From contig JAFACG010000019.1 of assembly GCA_023425645.1 (NCBI GenBank), positions 62,001-126,000 on the forward strand: a stretch of 64,000 nt of DNA, read 5' to 3'. The position numbers and the translations under genes are program-made. The notes under the pieces are model-generated. The model searched no databases. It saw only the letters and a list, made by a program, of their open reading frames with translations, and was not told the DNA's origin. Below, in pieces: positions 40,420-50,564 of this stretch (positions within the stretch are counted from its first letter, which is position 1; each line of letters starts with the position of its first letter). Source of the DNA: Pseudomonadota bacterium (GTDB lineage Bacteria; Pseudomonadota; Gammaproteobacteria; Burkholderiales; Burkholderiaceae_B).

Positions 40420-41546
40420 TGGCCGCGAGAAAACGAAACCCGGAAAACCGAGGTCTGCCCGATCGATGGCGGTTCACCCATAACGCGTACTACTACCAAG
40501 TGCCGCCGGGATTGGAATCGAAGTGGGATGGAAAGCAGACGTTCCGCCTGGGCAAAACTCTGCCCGAAGCGTACAAAACGTGGGCCGCCCGACTGGAAAA
40601 CCAAATCAACGTTCGCACCGTTGGCGAATTGCTCGACCGGTACGCGCTCGAAGTCGTGCCCACCAAAGCGGTCAGCACCCACGAACAGCAAGCCATTTGG
40701 ATACGTCAACTTCGGGCTGTGTTTGGCGAACTCCCCCTGACGGACATAAAGCCGGTGCTGGTATATCGGTACGTGGATCAGCGCAGCAAGAAGAAAACCG
40801 AAATCGTGAAGAACGAGAAAACGGGCAAGGAACACAAACGCGTCACAGGCGGGCCCACCACTGCCTTACGGGAAAAGGAAGTGCTGTCGCATGCCTTCAC
40901 TAAGGCCGTAGCCTGGGGCTATATCGATCGGCACCCCTTCAAAGACGAGATGGAGCTTGAGGGCACCGGCCCGCGCGACCGCTACGTCGAAGACTGGGAA
41001 GTCGTCGAAGCGCTGGCCATGCCATCGCGCCGCAAGAAAGGCAGCGTGCTGGCCATCCAGGCGTACATTCGAATCAAGCTGATGACTGGCATGGCTCGTT
41101 CGGACTTGCTGCGCTTGGAGTTGGGCAAACACATAAAAGACGACGGCATCCACGTGCAGCGACACAAGACGGCGGGCAGCAGCGGCAAGCGCACCGTATA
41201 CAAATGGACGCCCGAGCTGCGCACGGCTTACGAAATGGCGTTGTCAGTCAGGCCTGCGCTGTCGCCGTTCTTATTCTGTAACAGGTACGGTCAGGGGTAT
41301 ATTGACGAGGAAACCGGGAAGGTTCACGGCTGGAAGAGCATGTGGCAGCGATTCATAGAGCGCGTTTTGGCGGAAACCAAGGTGTCGGAGACATTCACCG
41401 AGCATGACCTACGGGCCAAGTGCGCATCGGACGCCAAGACGCTGGAACACGCCAGGGCACTGCTGGCCCACGCCGACGCCCGAACTACAGATGCGATCTA
41501 CCGACGCCGACCGGAAGAAGTCACACCATTGAAGGGGGTAGGATAA
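40419..41546 (+). CDS. int: Tyrosine integrase
   Basis: A 375-residue tyrosine recombinase. The catalytic C-terminal half has HxLR (EHDLRAK), H in LLAHADARTT and Tyr in DAIYRRR. Box I reads MTGMARSDLLRLE, with Ala where the Arg of TGxR is usual and an Arg one position later; the shift may be alignment only. The N-terminal arm-binding and core-binding domains are of normal length. It ends about 190 bp from a tRNA-Arg gene on the opposite strand, the expected attachment target. Confidence 0.95.
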   Translation: MAARKRNPENRGLPDRWRFTHNAYYYQVPPGLESKWDGKQTFRLGKTLPEAYKTWAARLENQINVRTVGELLDRYALEVVPTKAVSTHEQQAIWIRQLRAVFGELPLTDIKPVLVYRYVDQRSKKKTEIVKNEKTGKEHKRVTGGPTTALREKEVLSHAFTKAVAWGYIDRHPFKDEMELEGTGPRDRYVEDWEVVEALAMPSRRKKGSVLAIQAYIRIKLMTGMARSDLLRLELGKHIKDDGIHVQRHKTAGSSGKRTVYKWTPELRTAYEMALSVRPALSPFLFCNRYGQGYIDEETGKVHGWKSMWQRFIERVLAETKVSETFTEHDLRAKCASDAKTLEHARALLAHADARTTDAIYRRRPEEVTPLKGVG

Positions 41547-41680
41547 TGAATTGGAAGCAAGCCTGGCGCAATCTGAAGACCGACTTTAACGAAAATAGAG
41601 CCTGGGCCTACCCGCTGCTTGTCGGCAATGTCGCCCTAGTTCTGGCCGGAGCATACCGCATATGGGTCGCTTTTCAATAG
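41546..41680 (+). CDS. Small membrane protein after integrase
   Basis: A 44-residue protein overlapping the integrase stop (TAATG). One transmembrane segment (YPLLVGNVALVLAGAYRIWV) follows a charged N-terminus (MNWKQAWRNLKTDFNENRAW). Function unknown; could be an end-of-phage membrane effector. Confidence 0.65.
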   Translation: MNWKQAWRNLKTDFNENRAWAYPLLVGNVALVLAGAYRIWVAFQ

Positions 41681-41705
41681 TACAAACCCGTTCCGATAGT
41701 ACAAA
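41677..41705. repeat. Direct repeat ATAGTACAAA x2
   Basis: Identical 10-mers at 41677-41686 and 41696-41705, 19 bp apart (about two helical turns), between integrase gene and tRNA. Spacing and place suit integrase arm-type binding sites. Confidence 0.5.
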
Positions 41706-41735
41706 AGAAAAGGGGCTTCCTTTCGGAAGCCCCTA
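41704..41735 (-). terminator. Terminator of the proximal tRNA-Arg
   Basis: Perfect 10-bp stem (41712-41721 / 41726-41735), 4-base loop; reading on the minus strand it is followed by TTTTCTTTT. No T-tract in the other direction. Confidence 0.85.
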
Positions 41736-41740
41736 AATAT

Positions 41741-41817
41741 GGCGCGGCTGGCAGGATTCGAACCCACGACCCCTTGGTTCGTAGCCAAGTACTCTATCCA
41801 ACTGAGCTACAGCCGCA
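41741..41817 (-). tRNA. tRNA-Arg(ACG), copy 1, probable attachment site
   Basis: A full cloverleaf can be drawn: acceptor GCGGCTG/CAGCCGC, anticodon stem CTTGG/CCAAG with loop CTACGAA (anticodon ACG), T-loop GGTTCGAATCC, discriminator G and encoded CCA. Its 3' end faces the prophage, the usual way for tRNA-targeted integration, so the prophage edge probably lies within or just beside it. It differs from copy 2 at one base (41774). Confidence 0.95.
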
Positions 41818-41826
41818 AAGACGGAT

Positions 41827-41854
41827 ATTATATATCGTCTTGAAGTTTTTGCAA
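41827..41854 (-). promoter_or_regulatory. Promoter of tRNA-Arg copy 1
   Basis: On the minus strand: TTGCAA, 16-bp spacer, perfect -10 TATAAT ending about 10 bp before the tRNA 5' end. Confidence 0.65.
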
Positions 41855-41905
41855 GTTATGTTCGACCATGCCTGTTGAACATATTCGTCGATGACTTGCT
41901 GCTTC

Positions 41906-41937
41906 AAAAAAAATCTTCCCGCCTGGCGGGAAGATTT
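41906..41937 (-). terminator. Terminator of tRNA-Arg copy 2
   Basis: Long stem of about 11-13 bp (41911-41923 / 41925-41937), followed on the minus strand by a run of eight T. Confidence 0.9.
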
Positions 41938-41945
41938 CTTGAAAC

Positions 41946-42022
41946 TGGCGCGGCTGGCAGGATTCGAACCCACGACCTCTTGGTTCGTAGCCAAGTACTC
42001 TATCCAACTGAGCTACAGCCGC
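41946..42022 (-). tRNA. tRNA-Arg(ACG), copy 2
   Basis: Same cloverleaf, anticodon ACG and encoded CCA as copy 1, with a single base change next to the anticodon stem. It has its own promoter and terminator, so the two are separate units rather than one cotranscribed array. Confidence 0.95.
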
Positions 42023-42034
42023 TAAAGAAGTAGA

Positions 42035-42063
42035 ACTATAGCACGGGTTTTTGGGCTTGTCAC
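42035..42063 (-). promoter_or_regulatory. Promoter of tRNA-Arg copy 2
   Basis: Minus strand GTGACA, 17-bp spacer, TATAGT; start point about 6 bp before the mature tRNA. Confidence 0.7.
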
Positions 42064-42194
42064 GAAGTAGCCGTAATTTTTTTCATGACGATGCCGGGGG
42101 CGCGAGAGCAGTCCATGCCGCGGCCCATTTCAATCGGGCCGGAAAGCCGCGCCTGAAAGTGATGTCGAGGTGCAGCGGCGCGGCGGCTCCCGGT

Positions 42195-43337
42195 TCACGG
42201 CGTGGCGGCGGGCGCGGGCAGCGCGTCGTTGGCGATGATCTCCCCGGTGGGCTGCAGTCGCGAGCGGGGCGCCTGCAGGCTCAGGTGCGGGAACAGCAGC
42301 TCGGCCACCCGATAGCTTTCTTCCAGATGCGGGTAGCCCGAGAAGATGAAGGTGTCTATGCCCAGCTCGGCGTATTCCTGCATGCGGCGCGCCACGGTGG
42401 GGCCGTCGCCCACCAGGGCCGTGCCGGCGCCGCCGCGCACCAGGCCCACGCCGGCCCACAGGTTGGGGCTGACCTCGAGGCGTTCGCGGCTGCCCTGGTG
42501 CAGGGCGCGCATGCGTTGCTGGCCCACCGAGTCGTAGTCCGCCAGGCAGGCCTGGGCGCGGGCGATGGTGTCTTCATCCAGATGGCTGATCAGTTCCTGC
42601 GCCGCCTGCCAGGCTTGTTCGTTGGTGTCGCGCACGATGACGTGCAGACGTATGCCAAAGCGCAGGCGCCGGCCCTGCCGCAGGGCCAGCGCCCGCACCG
42701 TCTCGATTTTCTCCTTCAACTGCGCGGGCGGCTCTCCCCAGCTCAGGTACATGTCCACCTGCTCGGCCGCCAGCTCCAGGGCGGCGTCCGAGGAGCCGCC
42801 GAAGAACAGGGTAGGGCGCGGCTGCTGCACAGGCGGATACAGCAGGCGCGCTCCCTGCACCTGGATGTGGCGGCCGTCGTAATCCACGGTCTCGCCTTCC
42901 AGCACGTGCCGCCAGATGCGCGTGAACTCGGCGGCGGCCTCGTAGCGCTCGTCGTGGTCCAGGTGCACGCCGTCGCCGCGCAGCTCCTCGGAATTGCCGC
43001 CGGTCACCAGATTGAACAAGGCGCGCCCGCCCGACAGGCGGTCCAGCGTGGCGGCCTGGCGGGCGGCCACCGTGGGGGAAATGACGCCGGGCCGCAGCGC
43101 GACCAGGAACTTCAGGCGCTGCGTGCTCGCGACCAGGGAGGCCGCCACGATCCAGGCATCTTCGCAGGAGCGGCCGGTGGGGATCAGCACGCCTTCATAG
43201 CCCAGTGAGTCGGCCGCCTGGGCGATCTGCTGCAGATAGGGCGGGTCCACGGGGCGGGCGCCCTTGTCGGTGCCCAGGAAGCGGCTGTCGCCGTGGGTGG
43301 GCAGGAACCAGAAGATGGACAACGGCTGGGCACTCAT
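42195..43337 (-). CDS. ssuD: FMNH2-dependent alkanesulfonate monooxygenase (SsuD-like)
   Basis: A 380-residue bacterial-luciferase-fold enzyme that desulfonates alkanesulfonates using FMNH2 and O2. Matches SsuD in length and in [51 protein letters not shown] (with the extra acidic loop) and [22 protein letters not shown] 43337 has a GAGGAG site. No ssuE, ssuA or ssuC neighbour lies here, so the FMN reductase must be elsewhere. Confidence 0.9.
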   Translation of the reverse strand: MSAQPLSIFWFLPTHGDSRFLGTDKGARPVDPPYLQQIAQAADSLGYEGVLIPTGRSCEDAWIVAASLVASTQRLKFLVALRPGVISPTVAARQAATLDRLSGGRALFNLVTGGNSEELRGDGVHLDHDERYEAAAEFTRIWRHVLEGETVDYDGRHIQVQGARLLYPPVQQPRPTLFFGGSSDAALELAAEQVDMYLSWGEPPAQLKEKIETVRALALRQGRRLRFGIRLHVIVRDTNEQAWQAAQELISHLDEDTIARAQACLADYDSVGQQRMRALHQGSRERLEVSPNLWAGVGLVRGGAGTALVGDGPTVARRMQEYAELGIDTFIFSGYPHLEESYRVAELLFPHLSLQAPRSRLQPTGEIIANDALPAPAATP

Positions 43338-43453
43338 GGGGGCTCCTCGGCAGAGGGTGGTCAGGGACGCGGCGATGCGGGGACGCATGGGCGGCTCTTC
43401 GGAAACGGTCTTCCATTTCACTATGAGCCATCGAGACGGCTGGAAAAACGATG

Positions 43454-43472
43454 TATTTCCAATATGGAAATA
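43454..43472. promoter_or_regulatory. Dyad TATTTCC-N5-GGAAATA between ssuD and lldD
   Basis: Perfect 7-bp inverted repeat in the 279-bp space between divergent genes, in the style of IclR- or GntR-family operators. No regulator gene is adjacent. Confidence 0.5.
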
Positions 43473-43616
43473 GCGTGGGCGCTCATATGCAGCCTGCCAA
43501 TCCGTATTGGCCGGCGTCGTCCGGGCGAGCTAGCATGGCGGGTTCGCCCGGCACGGACGGCTTGCTCCCTGTGGCACAAACGAGCATCATTACGCCATTG
43601 TTTTGGAGCCGACTGG

Positions 43617-44786
43617 ATGGACCTCTCGAAAATTACCTGCACCGAAGATTTCCGGCTCGTGGCCAAGCGCCGCGTACCCAAGATGTTCTATGACTACGCC
43701 GATTCCGGTTCCTGGACGCAAAGCACGTACCGGGCCAACGAAGAGGACTTCCAGAAACTGAAGTTCCGCCAGCGGGTGGCGGTGGACATCCAGAGCCGTT
43801 CCCTGAAGTCCACCCTGCTGGGCCAGGAGGTGACCATGCCGCTGGCCTTGTCGCCCACCGGCCTGACCGGCATGCAGCACGCCGACGGCGAGATGCTGGC
43901 GGCGGTGGCCGCGCGCGACTTCGGCATCCCCTTCACCCTGTCCACCATGAGCGTGTGCTCCATCGAGGACGTGGCCCAGGCCACGCGCGCGCCGTTCTGG
44001 TTCCAGTTGTACGTGATGCGCGACCGCGGCTTCATCGAGAACCTGATCGCCCGCGCCAAGGCGGCCAATTGTTCCGCCCTGGTGCTGACGCTGGACCTGC
44101 AGGTGCTGGGCCAGCGCCACAAGGACATCAAGAACGGACTGTCCACGCCGCCCAAGCCCACGCTGCGCAATCTGCTCAACCTGGCCACCAAGCCCTATTG
44201 GTGCCGCAACATGCTGGGCACGCGCCGGCGCACCTTCGGCAATATCGTGGGCCACGCCAAGGGCGTGTCGGACCTGAGCTCCCTGTCCACCTGGACGGCC
44301 GAGCAATTCGATCCGTCCCTGAACTGGGGCGATATCGAATGGATCAAGAAGGTCTGGGGCGGCAAGCTGATCGTCAAGGGCATCATGGATGCGGACGATG
44401 CGCGCCTGGCCGTGGACAGCGGCGCCGATGCGCTCATCATCTCCAACCATGGCGGACGCCAGCTCGATGGCGCGCCGTCCTCGATTTCCTGCCTGCCGGC
44501 CATCGCGCAGGCGGTGGGCGACCGCATCGAAGTGCTGGTGGACGGCGGCATACGCTCCGGCCAGGACGTGCTGCGCGCCCGCGCCCTGGGCGCCCAGGGC
44601 GCCATGATAGGCCGCGCCTTCCTGTATGCGCTGGGCGCGGCGGGTCAGGCGGGCGTGACGCGCCTGCTGCAGCTCATGGCCAACGAGATGGACGTGTCCA
44701 TGGCCTTCTGCGGGCGCACGTCCGTGGAGAAGGTGGACCGCTCCATCCTGCTCAATCCGGATATTTTCGATCGTCCCGGCTATTAA
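43617..44786 (+). CDS. lldD: FMN-dependent L-lactate dehydrogenase / alpha-hydroxy-acid oxidase
   Basis: A 389-residue TIM-barrel enzyme oxidising L-lactate to pyruvate at the membrane. Marks: VPKMFYDYADSGSW, PLALSPTGLTGMQHADGE, SALVLTLDLQVLGQRHKD, IVKGIMDADDARLAVDSGAD and catalytic-loop IISNHGGRQLDGA, with VDGGIRSGQDVLRA for FMN. ATG 43617 gives the family start MDLSKITC. It converges with the next gene, sharing 4 bp at the ends. Confidence 0.93.
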   Translation: MDLSKITCTEDFRLVAKRRVPKMFYDYADSGSWTQSTYRANEEDFQKLKFRQRVAVDIQSRSLKSTLLGQEVTMPLALSPTGLTGMQHADGEMLAAVAARDFGIPFTLSTMSVCSIEDVAQATRAPFWFQLYVMRDRGFIENLIARAKAANCSALVLTLDLQVLGQRHKDIKNGLSTPPKPTLRNLLNLATKPYWCRNMLGTRRRTFGNIVGHAKGVSDLSSLSTWTAEQFDPSLNWGDIEWIKKVWGGKLIVKGIMDADDARLAVDSGADALIISNHGGRQLDGAPSSISCLPAIAQAVGDRIEVLVDGGIRSGQDVLRARALGAQGAMIGRAFLYALGAAGQAGVTRLLQLMANEMDVSMAFCGRTSVEKVDRSILLNPDIFDRPGY

Positions 44787-45793
44787 GCATCTGCGTTCAG
44801 CGGCCCGGGCCGGGCGGGCAGGCGGCCGCGTCCGTGCGGCTGCTCCAGGTCCAGCATGGGGCCGGCGGGCACGATGCCGGTGGGATTGATGTGCCGGTGG
44901 CTGACGTAGTAATGGGTCTTGATGTGATCCAGGTTGACGGTGCCGGCCACGCCCGGAATCTGGTAGAGCTCCAGCATGTAGCCCCATAGATTGGGGTAGT
45001 CGAACAGGCGGCGCACATTGCACTTGAAATGGCCCACATAGACCGGATCGAAGCGGATCAGGGTGGTGAACAGGCGCCAGTCGGCCTCGGTCAGGCATTC
45101 GCCTGTCAGGTAGCGCTGGCGGCCCAGCAGGGATTCCAGCTCGTCCAGGGCCGAGAACAAGGCCTGCACGGCCGCTTCGTAGGCGGTTTGAGCGGTGGCG
45201 AAGCCGGCCTTGTAGACGCCGTTGTTGATGGCGTCGTACACCTGCGCATTCATGGCGTCGATCTGCTCCAGCAGCTCGGCCGGCGCCATGTCCAGTTCGC
45301 GCGCGCCCAGCTTGTCGAACGCGCTGTTGAAGATCCGCATGATGTCGGCGGACTCGTTGTTGACGATGGCGCTGCGCTGCTTGTCCCAGAGCACGGGCAC
45401 GGTGACGCGTCCGGTGTAGTCGGGGCGGGCCCGGCGATAAAGCTGGTGCAGGAATCGTGCGTTCATCACCGGGTCGGGCGTCACGCCGGCGGCGGGCTCG
45501 AAAGTCCAGCCCTGCTCGCCCATCACGGGGTTGACGATGGATACGCCGACCAGTTCCTGCAAGCCCTTGAGCTCGCGCATGATCAGGGTTCGGTGCGCCC
45601 AGGGGCAGGCCAGTGACACGAACAGGTGGTAGCGATCGGCCTGGGCCGGCCAGGCCTTCCGGCCTTGGGGGCCGGGCTGGCCGTCCGGCGTGATCCAGTC
45701 GCGGAATTGCGACTGGACGCGCTTGAATTCGCCGGAGACTTTGCCGGTGACGGGCTCCTCGGTATTCCAGATGCCATCGACCAGCATGCCCAT
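44783..45793 (-). CDS. Glutathionyl-hydroquinone reductase (YqjG/PcpF-type GST)
   Basis: A 336-residue GST of the xi class, which reduces glutathionyl-hydroquinones. The catalytic Cys lies in VSLACPWAHRTLIMRELKGL. Also seen are VPVLWDKQRSAIVNNESADI and DWRLFTTLIRFDPVYVGHFK. Probable housekeeping redox gene; wrbA, a quinone reductase, lies next to it. Confidence 0.92.
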   Translation of the reverse strand: MGMLVDGIWNTEEPVTGKVSGEFKRVQSQFRDWITPDGQPGPQGRKAWPAQADRYHLFVSLACPWAHRTLIMRELKGLQELVGVSIVNPVMGEQGWTFEPAAGVTPDPVMNARFLHQLYRRARPDYTGRVTVPVLWDKQRSAIVNNESADIMRIFNSAFDKLGARELDMAPAELLEQIDAMNAQVYDAINNGVYKAGFATAQTAYEAAVQALFSALDELESLLGRQRYLTGECLTEADWRLFTTLIRFDPVYVGHFKCNVRRLFDYPNLWGYMLELYQIPGVAGTVNLDHIKTHYYVSHRHINPTGIVPAGPMLDLEQPHGRGRLPARPGPLNADA

Positions 45794-45819
45794 GCCTTAC
45801 TCCTTTAAGTTTTCAATAT

Positions 45820-46419
45820 TCAACCCTTAAGTTTAAGGGTGATTTCGGCAATGTGCTTGCCCTGATAGCGCGCGCCGTCCAGTTCGTTCTGGGTGGGCTG
45901 GCGCGAGCCGTCGCCGCCGGCCAGGGTGGAGGCGCCGTAAGGGCTGCCGCCGGTGACCTCGTCCAGCCGGGTCTGGCCTTCGAAGCTGTAGGGCAGGCCC
46001 ACCACGATCATGCCGAAGTGCAGCAGGTTGTGGATGATGGACAGCAGCGTCAGCTCCTGGCCGCCGTGCTGGGTGGCGGTGGAGGTGAAGGCGCCGCCGA
46101 CCTTGCCGTTCAGCGCGCCGCGCGCCCACAGGCCGCCCGCCTGGTCCAGGAAGCTGGCCATCTGCGAACTGATCCGGCCAAAGCGCGTGCCTGTGCCCAC
46201 GATGATGGCGTCATAATGCTCCAGATCGGCCACGGTGGCGACCGGCGCTTCCTGGTCCAGCTTGAAGTGGGCCGCCTTGGCCACGGCCTCGGGCACCAGT
46301 TCGGGGACGCGCTTGATGTCCACGGTGGCGCCGGCGCTGCGGGCGCCTTCGGCGACGGCCTGGGCCATTTTTTCCACGTGGCCATAGGCGGAATAATAGA
46401 GAACGAGGACTTTTGCCAT
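45820..46419 (-). CDS. wrbA: NAD(P)H:quinone oxidoreductase WrbA
   Basis: A 199-residue flavodoxin-fold enzyme reducing quinones by two electrons. [16 protein letters not shown] is the FMN phosphate loop; [36 protein letters not shown] and [20 protein letters not shown] are WrbA signatures. Length is typical. Confidence 0.95.
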   Translation of the reverse strand: MAKVLVLYYSAYGHVEKMAQAVAEGARSAGATVDIKRVPELVPEAVAKAAHFKLDQEAPVATVADLEHYDAIIVGTGTRFGRISSQMASFLDQAGGLWARGALNGKVGGAFTSTATQHGGQELTLLSIIHNLLHFGMIVVGLPYSFEGQTRLDEVTGGSPYGASTLAGGDGSRQPTQNELDGARYQGKHIAEITLKLKG

Positions 46420-46579
46420 CTGATCTGCTCCGAGAATAGGACCGAGAAAAACGGTGCGGGACAGGCAGGGCTTGTGCTGCGCACCGAGCTTGCATCATAG
46501 AGTCTGGCGGGCGGCTTTGCCAGCCGTGCCGGACCTGCAAGTCCGGTGCGTGGCCGGAGGCGCTTGCGGGCCGGCCGGG

Positions 46580-46987
46580 TCAGGCCGGCAGCAGGGCGTA
46601 GGTGGTGGTGGCGTGGGCCACCAGCCGGCCTTGTTCATCCAGCAATTTCACGTCGCCGAAGGCCAGGCTCTTGCCGCGCTTGAGCACCTGCGCCTGGACC
46701 AGCACGTCGCCCTGGCTGACGGGCCGCACGAAGCTGGTGTTCAGCGATACCGTCGTCATGGGGCGGAATTCGCCCAGGCTGCTGCTGACGGCCAGCACCA
46801 TGGCCGTGTCGGCGGCGGCCATGTAGACCTGGCCGCAGATCACGCCGGCCACGTGGGTGATCTGATCGGAAAAAGGCAGGCGCAGGGTCGCGCCGCCGTC
46901 GCCGATCTGCTCCACCTGCAGGCGCAGGGCCTGGACCCAGGGCGCGAAAAGCGTCGACAGCGATTCTCGGGCTTGTTGGATGTCCAT
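46580..46987 (-). CDS. Hotdog-fold thioesterase (PaaI-like)
   Basis: A 135-residue single hotdog domain: LRLPFSDQITHVAGVICGQV then YMAAADTAMVLAVSS (the long hotdog helix), and TTVSLNTSFVRPVSQGDVLV. Such proteins hydrolyse acyl-CoA; substrate not evident. Located 6 bp after the I78-type lipoprotein gene. Confidence 0.82.
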   Translation of the reverse strand: MDIQQARESLSTLFAPWVQALRLQVEQIGDGGATLRLPFSDQITHVAGVICGQVYMAAADTAMVLAVSSSLGEFRPMTTVSLNTSFVRPVSQGDVLVQAQVLKRGKSLAFGDVKLLDEQGRLVAHATTTYALLPA

Positions 46988-46993
46988 ATTGCC

Positions 46994-47314
46994 TCAGCCG
47001 CAGTAGACGGAGATGATGCGGTTCTGCTCGTCCACCCGGATGCTGAGCCGGCTGGCGTCGTAATCCGTCGTGTACATGCGGTCCGGCACCAGGACCCGGG
47101 CGCGGGCCGCGCCGGATTGACGGACCAGGCGCTGGACCTGGCTGTCGCCGGCCTGCTGGCCGGCGGGATTCAGGGCGTCGATGTTGCACACGCCCCCGCT
47201 GGAATTCTCGAACTGCGAGGAGGATGGGGCGCTGGACGGGGAGGAGCCGCCGGTGGCGGTGCAGGCGGCCAGCAGCACGGCCGGCAGCAGGGTCAGGAGA
47301 AAAGAAGGTCGCAT
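46994..47314 (-). CDS. Lipoprotein of the I78 peptidase-inhibitor family
   Basis: A 106-residue protein with lipobox LLAAC (Cys18) after a hydrophobic stretch, a Ser/Gly linker, and the I78 fold marks: CNIDALNPAGQQAGDS, RVLVPDRMYTTDYDASRLSI, DEQNRIISVYCG. The family inhibits serine proteases in the periplasm. Confidence 0.85.
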   Translation of the reverse strand: MRPSFLLTLLPAVLLAACTATGGSSPSSAPSSSQFENSSGGVCNIDALNPAGQQAGDSQVQRLVRQSGAARARVLVPDRMYTTDYDASRLSIRVDEQNRIISVYCG

Positions 47315-47362
47315 GGGGAGATCCTTGAAAACATCAAGCCTGAAGAATCAATGATACCTTTT

Positions 47363-49425
<2,063 letters not shown>

Positions 49426-49516
49426 GTCTGTCCTTGCAAGGCGCCGCCGGAGCGGCGCGGATGATGGCGGATGCTATTATCAGACAAAAAAACAGCTTTT
49501 CCTGCAAGGAGCGTGC

Positions 49517-50521
49517 ATGAACGCGACGGATCCCGTGCTTCAGGACGATCAGTCTTCCGTGGTGGCCGCCTTCCGGTACAGGCCCGGCAGGCCGGCCGAG
49601 GCGGTGGACGTGCGCAGCCTGCCGGCCCGGGACCCGGCCCAGGACGGTTTTGTGTGGATAGGCCTGAAGGATCCTTCCGATGAACTGCTGGAGTGCGTGG
49701 GCGTGCAGCTGGGTCTGCCCTCCAAGGCCATCGAGGAACTGATCTCCCCCCACCGGCGTCCCAAGCTGGTGGAGTACAGCAATTGCCTGATCGTGGTGGC
49801 CATCACGCTGGGCATGAAGGAGCTGCGGCCGGTGTTCGGCAATACCCAGCTGGTCATAGGCCCCGGCTTTCTGATGACGGTGCGGCGCGGCTCGAACAGC
49901 AACTATCTGGAGCTGCGCTCGCGGCTGGAGAATTCGCCGGAACTGCTGCAGCGCGGCAGCGATTACGTGGCCTCCGAGCTGCTGGACCTGATCGTGGACC
50001 AGTACCTGGTGTCGCTGGAGCAGATGGAGAAGGCCGTGGAGACCATCGAGCAGCAGTTCCTGATCCGCGGCTTCAAGGAAAGCGACGTGCGCCGCATCTA
50101 CAGGCTGCGGCGCGACCTGTTGCGCATCCATACGGCCGTCACGCCGCTGGCGGAGTTGTGCCGCCGGCTCTCCAGGGTGGGGCTGGCCTATGTGGACGAG
50201 GACAGCCGCGCCTATTTCGGTGAAGTGGCCGACCGCATCTCGCGCACTTCGGAGTTCATCGGCAGCCTGCGCGAGGCGCTGGCCTTCGCGTTCGAAGGCG
50301 GATTGATGATAGGACAGATGCAGCAGACCGACACCACCCGCAAGCTGGCCGCCTGGGCCGCCATCCTGGCGGTGCCCACGGCCGTGGCCGGCATCTACGG
50401 CATGAACTTCAAGTTCATGCCGGAGCTGGACTGGCACCTGGGCTATCCCATGGCGCTGGCGCTGATGGGCGGAGTCTGCGGGTTTCTTTACTGGAAGTTC
50501 AAGAAAGCCAAGTGGCTTTAG
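49517..50521 (+). CDS. corA: Magnesium/cobalt transporter CorA family
   Basis: A 334-residue transporter: acidic cytoplasmic alpha/beta domain, a long stalk helix (about 190-280), then two TM helices with the selectivity motif YGMNF at the end of TM1 and basic tail KFKKAKWL after TM2. ATG 49517 is preceded by AAGGAG. Divergent from DUF423. Confidence 0.93.
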   Translation: MNATDPVLQDDQSSVVAAFRYRPGRPAEAVDVRSLPARDPAQDGFVWIGLKDPSDELLECVGVQLGLPSKAIEELISPHRRPKLVEYSNCLIVVAITLGMKELRPVFGNTQLVIGPGFLMTVRRGSNSNYLELRSRLENSPELLQRGSDYVASELLDLIVDQYLVSLEQMEKAVETIEQQFLIRGFKESDVRRIYRLRRDLLRIHTAVTPLAELCRRLSRVGLAYVDEDSRAYFGEVADRISRTSEFIGSLREALAFAFEGGLMIGQMQQTDTTRKLAAWAAILAVPTAVAGIYGMNFKFMPELDWHLGYPMALALMGGVCGFLYWKFKKAKWL

Positions 50522-50564
50522 CGTGCATCGGGGTGCTGAGCCGCGCAGCGCGCAAGGAGGCATC

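Noticed and set aside
41741..42022. The two tRNA-Arg genes as attL and attR of a small element
   Set aside because: Only about 130 bp with no gene lies between them, and each has its own promoter and terminator; tandem duplication is simpler.
42051..43208. 385-codon plus-strand open frame opposite ssuD
   Set aside because: Low-complexity Gly/Ala/Gln/Arg composition and exact antisense to a clear SsuD; a GC-rich shadow frame.
43590..45098. 502-codon minus-strand frame opposite lldD
   Set aside because: Arg/Gly/Ala/His-rich with no domain and antisense to lldD; shadow.
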